Positions 47,591 through 55,279 of a stretch of 64,000 nt of DNA are shown here, one piece after another; the stretch's first letter is position 1, and each line of letters begins with the position of its first letter. The notes beneath the pieces are model-generated. The model saw nothing but the letters and a program-made list of their open reading frames with translations, was not told where the DNA came from and made no database searches. A program made the position numbers and the translations under genes. The stretch is taken from assembly GCA_030680415.1 (NCBI GenBank), contig JAUXVE010000009.1, positions 1-64,000 on the forward strand, given 5' to 3'. This DNA is from Rubrivivax sp. (GTDB taxonomy: Bacteria; Pseudomonadota; Gammaproteobacteria; Burkholderiales; Burkholderiaceae_C).

Positions 47591-50500
47591 CGCGGGCGTC
47601 CCGGTGCCGCCGCGGCGGGGTCGGCGAGCAAGTGCACCAGCGCGGGTGCCGGCGGCAGCGGCAGTTCACGCCCTTGCCAGGCCAGCGCCTGCCCCTGGTG
47701 CCAGGCACGAGGCAGCGGCAGGCCCTTCGGCCAGGCCAGGCGCAAAGCGGCCGGGGCCGCCAGTGCCCGCGGCAACTGCAGCGTCCAGCCACCTCTGGCA
47801 GGCTGCAGGCTGTACTCGAGCCGTCCATGCGAGGTGGACAGGCCGCGCACCGCGACGCCATGTGCCAGCCACTCGGGCTTGAAGCCGGCACCGATGACCA
47901 GCGTGTCGTCGGCCTCGCGCTCGTAGGCGAAGAGGTCGAGCGCCGAGCGGATGTAGTCCGACGACACCCAGGCGTGCGGCATGTCGCCCAGGAACCTGAG
48001 GTCGCGCAGGCCGGGCAGCACGACCTCGGCCCATTGGTTCCAGCCCGGCGGGCGTTGATCGGCGAAGAAGAAGCGCAGCAGCGCGTGCGCGCGTTCGGCC
48101 TGCCCCAGCCGCACCAGCGTGCCCACGGTGCGCAGTTCGTAGGGTGTGTAGTCCTTCCAGGCGCGCCGGCCTTCGGCGCGCTGCTGCGCGAACTGCCAAT
48201 AGCGTTCGAAGGTGGCCGCCAGCAAGTCCGGTGGCACGGCGGCCTGTGCCGGGTTCAGCGCCATGGTGGTCGACGTGGCGTCGAAGTCGCCGCGATCGGC
48301 GGCGCCGGCGATGAACCCGATGCCGTGAAACGCGGCGGTGGCCGTGATCGACGCCGACAGTTCGCGCTCGAACGCGTCGCGCCAGCCGGCCCACAGGGCA
48401 GCCTGCGGTTCGTGGCCCAGCGCGCGTGCGATGAGCACCGCGTCCTTGTATCCGCGCAGGCCCCAGAAGTCGTCCCAGTAGGAATAGGCCGGCTTGTCGG
48501 CGTAACCCTCGTGGCTGATCGAAGGCGGCAGCAGACCGAACAGGTGCGCGCGCTGCGGCGTGCGGTTGGCGGCCGTGCGCTCGCTCTGGCGCAGGCCCTC
48601 CTGGTAGGCCACCACGCGCTGCACGCGCAGCCAGTGGCGGGCGAGCCAGGCGGTGTCGCGGGTGTGGCGCCACAGCTCGGCCACTGCGTAGAGGTACTGG
48701 CCGTGGCTGTCGTTCTCGGCCACCGGGTCGGCGCCGCGAGCGTCGACGCAGCAGGGAACCTTGCCCGACTCGAAGATGTGGCCGGCGTACCAGTCGGTGA
48801 ACTGGCGCGCGGCGTCGATCTCGCCCAGCCGTACCAGGCCGGCGACCATCATCGCGCCGTCGCGCACCCACGACCGTGCGTAGGAACGCGTGCCGGGCTG
48901 CAGCGCCGGGCCGTCGCGCGACATCAGGATGTGAGCCAGCGAAGTGCGCAGCGTGTCGACGAGGGGCAAGGCGTCGGGCGGCACGTCGAGCGCGACGCGG
49001 TGCAGGCGCTGGCGCCAGTGGGCGGCGGCGGCGTCGAAGCGGGCGTCGAGCGTGGCGCGTGTGACAGCGGCAGAGGCTGCCCCTGAACCCGGCAGTCCCA
49101 GCGGCGCGACCCAGCCGAAGACATGGCTGCCACCGGGAGGCAGCGTGACGCTGAACTGCAGCGCTGCGGAGGCGTGGCGCTGCGGGTCGCGCAGCGTGGC
49201 CAGCGCCGGTGCAGCCAGCAGGGTGTCGAGCCCGATGCCACCGTCGAGAGGCAAGGCGGTGACGCGCTGCGGCGCGGCCGTGGCGCGCAGCGTCCTGCCG
49301 TTCACCGCCAGCCTCTCGCTCTGCCAGCGCAGCGTGTCGATGGCGCTGGCGCCGCCCGGCGTGGCCAGGAACTGCTGCGGCGGGTTGACCTGCCAGGGCC
49401 GCACCGCGAGCACCAGCGTAACGCGGCGCGCCGCGGCACCGGTGTTGCGCAGCACGTAGCGCGCCAGCACTTCGGGGGCGCCGCGCGGGCCGTCGGCCGC
49501 GGCCTCGATCTCCAGCGTGAAGGCGGCGTGGCGCCAGCGCACCAGCGGCAGAGGCAATGAGCGATCGCGCAGGCTCTGCGTCACTTCGACGTCGGCCCAG
49601 CCCAGCGGCGCACCACCGTCGACGCGCACCGCCGGCTCGACGCTGAAGCCGCCGCGGCCGACTTCGATGGCGCCGTCTTCGCTCATCAGCGCCGAGCGCG
49701 CGCCGCCGCCGTCGACCCCCACCAGTGCCCAGTAGTTCTGCTCGCCGACGAAGGCCCGCGGCAGCTGTCCGCGCGGTGCGTCGGCGGCCAGGCTGGCGAG
49801 CACCGCGTTCAGTGTCGGCCACTGCTCGGCGCTGCGCAGTTCGACCGTGGGCCGCCCCATGCTGCGCCGCCGCTGCACGCGCAGGTGGCGGGCTTCGCTC
49901 TCGGGCAGGAACAGCGCGTCCAGGCCACCGTCGCTGCCGCGCAGGCGGCGCAGCGCGCGCCAGTGTCGGCCGTCGCTGGAACCCAGCACGTCGTAGTCGA
50001 TATCGCGCACGCCGTCGGGCCAGCGCAGCGCCAGGCCGTTGAATTCACGCACCCGGCCGAGGTCAATGTCGGTCGTGCGTGCGTCATGGCGGACCTGCGG
50101 TGCGGGCCAGGCCGCCGGGTCGGGCTGGCGCTCCTGCAGCGTCAGCCGCGCCACGCACAGCGAGCTGCGGCCGCCGCCGCGGCCGGCGGCGACGACGAAT
50201 TCGACGAACTGCGTTTCGCGCAGCGTGCGGTCGGCCGCCGGGCCCCAGGCGAAGTCGATGTGGCGGCGGCGGATTTTCAGCTCGGTGAGCCGGCCCGGCA
50301 ACGCAAGATCGGGGCGGTTCATCCACCAGACGTTGTCGCCGCCGGCGTCGACGAGCTTGAACTGGATGTCGTTGGTGGCGCCGCCGCCCTTCAGCCGCGC
50401 CACGAGGTCGAAGTGCTCCGGCCAGGCAACGGGCAGCGCGCGCCGCATCACCGCGTAGCCGGAGACGCCGGCATAGTCGACGTCCAGGCACAGGCTGCCG

Positions 50501-50664
50501 TCGCTATCGCGTCGCAGCGCGGCGCGTACCTGGTCCGACGCCGTGGCCTGCCAGGCGCCCGCACCACGGAAGTCGTCGAGCACCTCGTGGCGCAACGGCG
50601 CTGCCTGCGTCACCTGTACCAGCAGCGCCCACGGCAGCCACAGTGCAGCGAACCACCTCGTCAC
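47587..50664 (-). CDS. Secreted discoidin-domain protein with a six-hairpin (alpha/alpha)6 region, probable new carbohydrate-active enzyme
   Basis: A 1025-residue protein starting at a GTG (50664) that overlaps the permease stop. A signal peptide (RWFAALWLPWALLVQVTQA) is followed by a carbohydrate-binding-like region and an F5/8 type C (discoidin) segment (REFNGLALRWPDGVRDIDYD). The C-terminal half resembles six-hairpin glycosidases: YARSWVRDGAMMVAGLVRLG near residue 600, AENDSHGQYLYAVAELWRHT and YWDDFWGLRGYKDAVLIARA. No catalytic family could be named with confidence. Its place between sugar-transport permeases and a GH94 phosphorylase suggests periplasmic trimming of the same oligosaccharide. 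Confidence 0.75.
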   Translation of the reverse strand: MTRWFAALWLPWALLVQVTQAAPLRHEVLDDFRGAGAWQATASDQVRAALRRDSDGSLCLDVDYAGVSGYAVMRRALPVAWPEHFDLVARLKGGGATNDIQFKLVDAGGDNVWWMNRPDLALPGRLTELKIRRRHIDFAWGPAADRTLRETQFVEFVVAAGRGGGRSSLCVARLTLQERQPDPAAWPAPQVRHDARTTDIDLGRVREFNGLALRWPDGVRDIDYDVLGSSDGRHWRALRRLRGSDGGLDALFLPESEARHLRVQRRRSMGRPTVELRSAEQWPTLNAVLASLAADAPRGQLPRAFVGEQNYWALVGVDGGGARSALMSEDGAIEVGRGGFSVEPAVRVDGGAPLGWADVEVTQSLRDRSLPLPLVRWRHAAFTLEIEAAADGPRGAPEVLARYVLRNTGAAARRVTLVLAVRPWQVNPPQQFLATPGGASAIDTLRWQSERLAVNGRTLRATAAPQRVTALPLDGGIGLDTLLAAPALATLRDPQRHASAALQFSVTLPPGGSHVFGWVAPLGLPGSGAASAAVTRATLDARFDAAAAHWRQRLHRVALDVPPDALPLVDTLRTSLAHILMSRDGPALQPGTRSYARSWVRDGAMMVAGLVRLGEIDAARQFTDWYAGHIFESGKVPCCVDARGADPVAENDSHGQYLYAVAELWRHTRDTAWLARHWLRVQRVVAYQEGLRQSERTAANRTPQRAHLFGLLPPSISHEGYADKPAYSYWDDFWGLRGYKDAVLIARALGHEPQAALWAGWRDAFERELSASITATAAFHGIGFIAGAADRGDFDATSTTMALNPAQAAVPPDLLAATFERYWQFAQQRAEGRRAWKDYTPYELRTVGTLVRLGQAERAHALLRFFFADQRPPGWNQWAEVVLPGLRDLRFLGDMPHAWVSSDYIRSALDLFAYEREADDTLVIGAGFKPEWLAHGVAVRGLSTSHGRLEYSLQPARGGWTLQLPRALAAPAALRLAWPKGLPLPRAWHQGQALAWQGRELPLPPAPALVHLLADPAAAAPGRPR

Positions 50665-51479
50665 TTCACGCTGCCCATCAGCAGCCCCTGCATGTAGTAG
50701 CGCTGCAGCGCCAGGAACAGCAGCAGCACCGGCAGCACCGTGATCACCGCGCCGGCCATCATCAGCTCGCTGTCCTGCACGTGTTCGCGCGCCAGCGAGG
50801 CCAGCGCCACCGGCAGCGTGTGCAGGTCGCCGTCGGTGAGCACGATCAGCGGCCACATGAAGTCGTTCCAGCTGCCGAGGAAGGCGAACACCGCCAGCGT
50901 CACCAGCACCGGCTTGAGCACCGGCAGCACGATCGAGAAGAAGATGCGGAACTCGCCCGCGCCGTCCATGCGCGCGGCTTCGATCAGCTCGTCAGGGATG
51001 CTGCGTGCGTACTGGCGCACCAGGAAGATGCCGAAGATGCTGGCCAGCCCCGGCACCAGCACGCCGGCGTAGGTGTTGACCAGGCCCATGCCTTTGAGCA
51101 TCAGGAACAACGGCAGCATCGCCACCTGACCCGGGATCACCAGCGCCGCAATGAGCAGCGCGAACACCTTGTCGCGCCCGGCAAATTTCAACTTGGCGAA
51201 GGCGTAGCCGGCGAGCGCGTTGAGCAGCGTCGAGATCGCGGTGGCGGCCACGGCGAGCACGAGGCTGTTGACGAAGGCGCGGCCGATGCCGCCCTGCGCC
51301 AGCAGCTGTGTGTAGTGCTGCAGCGTCGGCGCGCCGGGCAGCAGCGGCGGCGGGTAGGTGCTGGCCGCGCCGGTGGGCATGAACGACACCGAGACCATCC
51401 AGAACAGCGGGAACACCGCCAGCAGCGCGGCCAGCAGCAGCGCGGCGTTGACGGCCAGCGTGGCGAGCGGCCGCTTCAT
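50661..51479 (-). CDS. Carbohydrate ABC transporter permease (MalG-like)
   Basis: A 272-residue inner-membrane subunit of a CUT1 sugar importer with six membrane helices. The EAA loop is ELIEAARMDGAGEFRIFFSI and it contacts the ATPase. The ATG at 51479 (MKRPLATLAVNAALLLAALL) overlaps the stop of the companion permease. The ORF track extends 38 residues into that gene. No ATPase gene follows; an MsmK/UgpC-type ATPase from elsewhere must serve. Confidence 0.92.
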   Translation of the reverse strand: MKRPLATLAVNAALLLAALLAVFPLFWMVSVSFMPTGAASTYPPPLLPGAPTLQHYTQLLAQGGIGRAFVNSLVLAVAATAISTLLNALAGYAFAKLKFAGRDKVFALLIAALVIPGQVAMLPLFLMLKGMGLVNTYAGVLVPGLASIFGIFLVRQYARSIPDELIEAARMDGAGEFRIFFSIVLPVLKPVLVTLAVFAFLGSWNDFMWPLIVLTDGDLHTLPVALASLAREHVQDSELMMAGAVITVLPVLLLFLALQRYYMQGLLMGSVK

Positions 51480-52372
51480 GCCAACCTGTCCCCGGTGGTG
51501 CGCGCCGCCAGCCACAGCAGCCCCTTGGTCACCGCGACGATGATCAGGAACAGCACGAAGGCCACCGCCGAAGCGGTGCCCAGGTTCCACCACTTGAAGC
51601 CTTCGTCGTACATCAGGTACAGCACGCTGACCGTGCTTTGCAGCGGACCGCCCTGCGTCATCACGTAGGGCTCGGCGAAGAGCTGGAAGTAGCCGGCTGT
51701 GGTGAGGATGCTGACCATCAGCATCGTCGGCGCCAGCGAGGGCAGCGTGATGTGGCGGAACATCGCCCAGGTGCGTGCGCCGTCAAGCCGCGCCGCTTCG
51801 TACAGGTCTTCGGGGATGGCCTGCAGCGCGGCGATGAAGATGATCATGTTGCCGCCGAAGTTCTTCCACACTGCGAACAGGATGATCGTCGGCATCGACC
51901 AGTGCGGGTCGCCCAGCCAGTCGATGGGGTCGATGCCGATGCCCAGCAACACCTGGTTGACGAGGCCGTAGCGGACGTGGAACAGGTAGCGCCAGATCAC
52001 GGCCACCGCCACCAGCGTCGTCACCACCGGCGCGAACAATGCCGTGCGGAAGATGGGCTTGAAGCGTGTCAGCTTGCTCTGCAGCAGCACTGCCGCGAAT
52101 AGCGACACGCCGATCGACAGCGGCACCCCCAGCACGACGAAATACGCGGTGTTGCCCAGCGCCTTCCAGAACAGCGGCAACTGCAGCACGTGAGCGTAGT
52201 TGTCCAGACCGACGAAGCGCAGGTTGTGCAGGCTGGCCAGCGCGTAGATGTCGAAATCGGTCAGGCTCAGCACCAGCCCGGCCGCCACCGGGAACACGAA
52301 GAACAGGCCGATGACGGCCAGCGCCGGCGCGACGAAGCCCCAGGCGGCGAGGGTGTGGCGCGAGTTGGCCAT
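51476..52372 (-). CDS. Carbohydrate ABC transporter permease (MalF/UgpA-like)
   Basis: A 298-residue permease with six membrane helices. The conserved cytoplasmic EAA loop is DLYEAARLDGARTWAMFRHI, and TQGGPLQSTVSVLYLMYDEG is also typical of CUT1 permeases. The ATG at 52372 (MANSRHTLAAWGFVAPALAV) is 7 bp after the binding-protein stop. The upstream part of the ORF track entry is out of frame coding of that gene. Confidence 0.92.
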   Translation of the reverse strand: MANSRHTLAAWGFVAPALAVIGLFFVFPVAAGLVLSLTDFDIYALASLHNLRFVGLDNYAHVLQLPLFWKALGNTAYFVVLGVPLSIGVSLFAAVLLQSKLTRFKPIFRTALFAPVVTTLVAVAVIWRYLFHVRYGLVNQVLLGIGIDPIDWLGDPHWSMPTIILFAVWKNFGGNMIIFIAALQAIPEDLYEAARLDGARTWAMFRHITLPSLAPTMLMVSILTTAGYFQLFAEPYVMTQGGPLQSTVSVLYLMYDEGFKWWNLGTASAVAFVLFLIIVAVTKGLLWLAARTTGDRLA

Positions 52373-52379
52373 CGCTGCT

Positions 52380-53708
52380 TCAGCCCGCTGCCGCGCGGTC
52401 GAGCATCCAGCGCCGCTTTCCCAGGATGCTGTCGACGCGCGCATCGAGCGCGCGCAGCGTGGCGTCGATGTCGGCGCGCTCGTGCACGGCGCGCGCCGCG
52501 AAGAGCTGCATCTCCTGCGCAATGCGTTCCCACTCCGGCACCGCAGGCGCAGCGCGCACGTGCTCGAGCTGGGCCGCGAAGGCACGCGCGTGCGCGTCGT
52601 CGGCCAGCGGCGTGCCGTCCTCGCGCGGCAGTGCCCAAGTGCTGCGCCGCGGTGGCAGGTTGCCGGTGAGGCGGTAGAAGTGCAGCTGCACCGCCGGCCG
52701 CGTCAGGTACTCGACGAGTTTCCAGGCCAACGGCTTGACGCGCGAGCGCTTGAACAGCACCAGGCTGGCGCCGCCTGCGATCGACGCCCCCGGCCCAGCG
52801 CCTGCGATGGGCCCGGGCAGCGGCGCGGTCATCCAGCTCGCCTGCAACTCGGGCGGCAGCCGGCGCTTGAACTCGCCGATGTTCCACGGCCCGGAGATGT
52901 AGAACGCGAAAGTGCCGCGGCCGAACTCCTGCCAGACGTTGGCGACCTGGTTGTTGGTGACACCCGGCGCCCAGCCGCGCTCGAACATCTGCAGGTAGAA
53001 CTGCAGCGCGCGGCGGAATCCGGGGCCGGAAAAGTTGCCGCGTCGCCCGCCTTCGCGCAGGACTTCGCCTTCCTGCTGCAGCGCCAGCGCCAGCAGCGGC
53101 TCGAATTCGTTGGTCGGCAACAGGATCGGTGTCGCCACGCCGCCGGCCTGCAGCGCCGCCAGGCAGCGTGTCCACTCGGCCCAGTCGGCCGGCGGCCGCG
53201 CGAAGCCGGCCCGCGCGAGCAGGTCGCGGCGGTAGAACAGCAGCCGCGTGTCGACATACCACGGCACGCCCACCGCCTGGCCCGCGACCTGGTTGGTCTG
53301 CCAGATGCCGCTGTAGTGGTCGACCGGGTCGATCGACGGCGTGCCGGCCAGCAGCGGCCCCAGGGGTTCGAGCGCGCCCAGGGCGGCCATCTCGGGCAGC
53401 CAGGTGTTGCCCATCTGCGCCATGTCGGGCGTGGCGTCGCCGGCGAAGGCGGTGAGCAGCTTCTCGTGCGCCGAGGTCCAGGGCAGGCTCTCGACGCGCA
53501 CGCGCAGGCCCGGGTTCTCGCGCTCGAAGCCGGCCACCAGTTCGGCCGCGACCTCGCCTTCGCGCCCCATGGCCCAGAAACGGATGGTGCGCTCGTCGCC
53601 GCGCGTGCAGGCCGCCGTGCCGAAGGCGGCAGCGGCAGCGAGCCACGAGCGGCGGGTCCAGCGCACACGGGAGCGTCTCGCCGGGCCGGGCCTGTCGGTG
53701 ACGGCCAT
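52380..53708 (-). CDS. Sugar ABC transporter substrate-binding lipoprotein
   Basis: A 442-residue family 1 extracellular solute-binding protein. The N-terminus has two basic stretches (RRSRVRWTRRSWLA) and a lipobox ending FGTAAC, so it is membrane-anchored in the periplasm. RTIRFWAMGREGEVAAELVA and WYVDTRLLFYRRDLLARAGF are typical of sugar-binding members. The ATG at 53708 lies 5 bp after the GH144 stop. It supplies oligosaccharide to the two permeases that follow. Confidence 0.9.
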   Translation of the reverse strand: MAVTDRPGPARRSRVRWTRRSWLAAAAAFGTAACTRGDERTIRFWAMGREGEVAAELVAGFERENPGLRVRVESLPWTSAHEKLLTAFAGDATPDMAQMGNTWLPEMAALGALEPLGPLLAGTPSIDPVDHYSGIWQTNQVAGQAVGVPWYVDTRLLFYRRDLLARAGFARPPADWAEWTRCLAALQAGGVATPILLPTNEFEPLLALALQQEGEVLREGGRRGNFSGPGFRRALQFYLQMFERGWAPGVTNNQVANVWQEFGRGTFAFYISGPWNIGEFKRRLPPELQASWMTAPLPGPIAGAGPGASIAGGASLVLFKRSRVKPLAWKLVEYLTRPAVQLHFYRLTGNLPPRRSTWALPREDGTPLADDAHARAFAAQLEHVRAAPAVPEWERIAQEMQLFAARAVHERADIDATLRALDARVDSILGKRRWMLDRAAAG

Positions 53709-53713
53709 CGACG

Positions 53714-55156
53714 TCACCCCAGCCACCCGCCAGCGAAGCCTGCCCGCCGCAGCCCCAGCTTCAGGTGCGCATTGCCGCGCATCGCCTTCCACACGAATTC
53801 GCCGCGGTGATTGCCGAGCATGGCCAGCAGCGGCCCCTGGTCGATGCCGAGGTGGTCGACGTCGACCCAGCCGAAGCCGGGCACGACGCGGCCGTGGGTG
53901 AGTTTCACATCGGTGAACGTGAAGCTCGGGTTGAAGGCATCGATGAAGCCGTAGCGGCCGTAGATCTGGGTGCCGTAGCGTTCGTGCATCGCGGCCAGCG
54001 CGGGAACCACGATCTCGGGGGCGAAGGCGATCGACGAACCGGCGCCGTAGGGTGCGATCGTGCCGTCGTCGTGCAGCCCCATGCCGCGGCCGGCGTAGCT
54101 GATGAAGCGGCGCATGCGGCCGCCGAATTCGCGCCGCACGTCGGCCGGCCCGTCGCAGGCGGTGATGCCCCAGACATCGGCGCCGTAGCCGGCCCAGCCC
54201 TCGGGGTTGTGCAAGGCGTAGGCGCGCTGGGCATAGGTGGCGCGGCGCGAGTTCTCGAAGTAGTCGATGCCGCGGCGACGCATGTAAGTGTCCTGCAGGC
54301 CGCGGAAGTCGACCCAGCAGTGCGTGAACTGGTGGCCGAACAGCGGCGGGAAGCGCAGGTAGGTCTGGCCGTAATCGGTGCCCCAGCTGTCGCGGTCGTA
54401 GGTGCTGGTCCAGGCCTCCCAGGCGTCGCGCTGTACGGGGAAGGTGGGCGACGCCAGCGCCAGCAGGTAGACGAGCATCGCTTCGTTGTAGCCCTTCCAG
54501 TCGTTGGCGATGAAACCGCTCTCCGGATGCCAGCCGTGACCGATGGACGGCGGCCGCACCTGCGCCCAGCGCCAGTCGACGCGGGCGTAGATCTCGTCGG
54601 CCAGCGCGCGGATCTCGGCCTCGGCGGCGTCGTTGCCGTCGAACCAGCTCTGGCAATGCAGCGCGCCGGCCAGCAGCAGCGCGGTGTCGACGGTGGACAG
54701 TTCACAGCGCCCGAAGCGCGTGCCGCTCTTCATGTCGAGGAAGTGATAGAAGAATCCCTTGTGGCCGGCCATGCCGCGCGCGGCCGGGCCCTGCGGCGCG
54801 TCGCGGAAGGTGCGCAGCGTGGTGCGGACGCGCTCGCGGGCCTGCTCGCGGGTGATCCAGCCGCGCTCGACACCTACCGGATAGGCGCTGAGCGCAAAGC
54901 CGACCGCGGCGATGCTGCAGAAAGAAGGCGTTGGCCAGCGGTCGGGCGCCAGCCCGGTGGCGGCGTCGGTGGTTTCCCAGAAGTAGCGGAAGGTGCGCTG
55001 CTCGAGGTCGTCGAGCAGCGCGGCTGCGTGCGGCGGCACAGGGCCCGGCGGCGCATCGGCCACGCGGCCCGGCGGCGCGCAGCCGGCCAGCCACGCCGCT
55101 GCCGGCAGCAGCAGCGCCTGCCGGCGCGTGAGGTGGGCATTGAAGAGCTTGGACAT
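53714..55156 (-). CDS. GH144-like endo-beta-1,2-glucanase lipoprotein (glucoamylase-domain protein)
   Basis: A 480-residue lipoprotein whose signal ends LLPAAAWLAGC. The mature part matches the glucoamylase-like domain (PF10091) of GH144: LEQRTFRYFWETTDAATGLA, HKGFFYHFLDMKSGTRFGRC, ELSTVDTALLLAGALHCQSW and NDWKGYNEAMLVYLLAL. Characterised GH144 enzymes are endo-beta-1,2-glucanases. It would cut polymer in the periplasm before uptake by the ABC importer. The ATG at 55156 starts the signal peptide. The 123-bp gap to the receptor gene shows no clear promoter. Confidence 0.8.
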   Translation of the reverse strand: MSKLFNAHLTRRQALLLPAAAWLAGCAPPGRVADAPPGPVPPHAAALLDDLEQRTFRYFWETTDAATGLAPDRWPTPSFCSIAAVGFALSAYPVGVERGWITREQARERVRTTLRTFRDAPQGPAARGMAGHKGFFYHFLDMKSGTRFGRCELSTVDTALLLAGALHCQSWFDGNDAAEAEIRALADEIYARVDWRWAQVRPPSIGHGWHPESGFIANDWKGYNEAMLVYLLALASPTFPVQRDAWEAWTSTYDRDSWGTDYGQTYLRFPPLFGHQFTHCWVDFRGLQDTYMRRRGIDYFENSRRATYAQRAYALHNPEGWAGYGADVWGITACDGPADVRREFGGRMRRFISYAGRGMGLHDDGTIAPYGAGSSIAFAPEIVVPALAAMHERYGTQIYGRYGFIDAFNPSFTFTDVKLTHGRVVPGFGWVDVDHLGIDQGPLLAMLGNHRGEFVWKAMRGNAHLKLGLRRAGFAGGWLG

Positions 55157-55279
55157 CTGGTCACCGGACAACGGGTCGCCCGCGGCTCGGCAGGCGCGGG
55201 CCCGTTGCCGAGGCATAGATCGATGGGCTCCCGGCGCGCTACACGGCCATGATGCCGTGCGCGCGCGCCGGGGCGGCGC

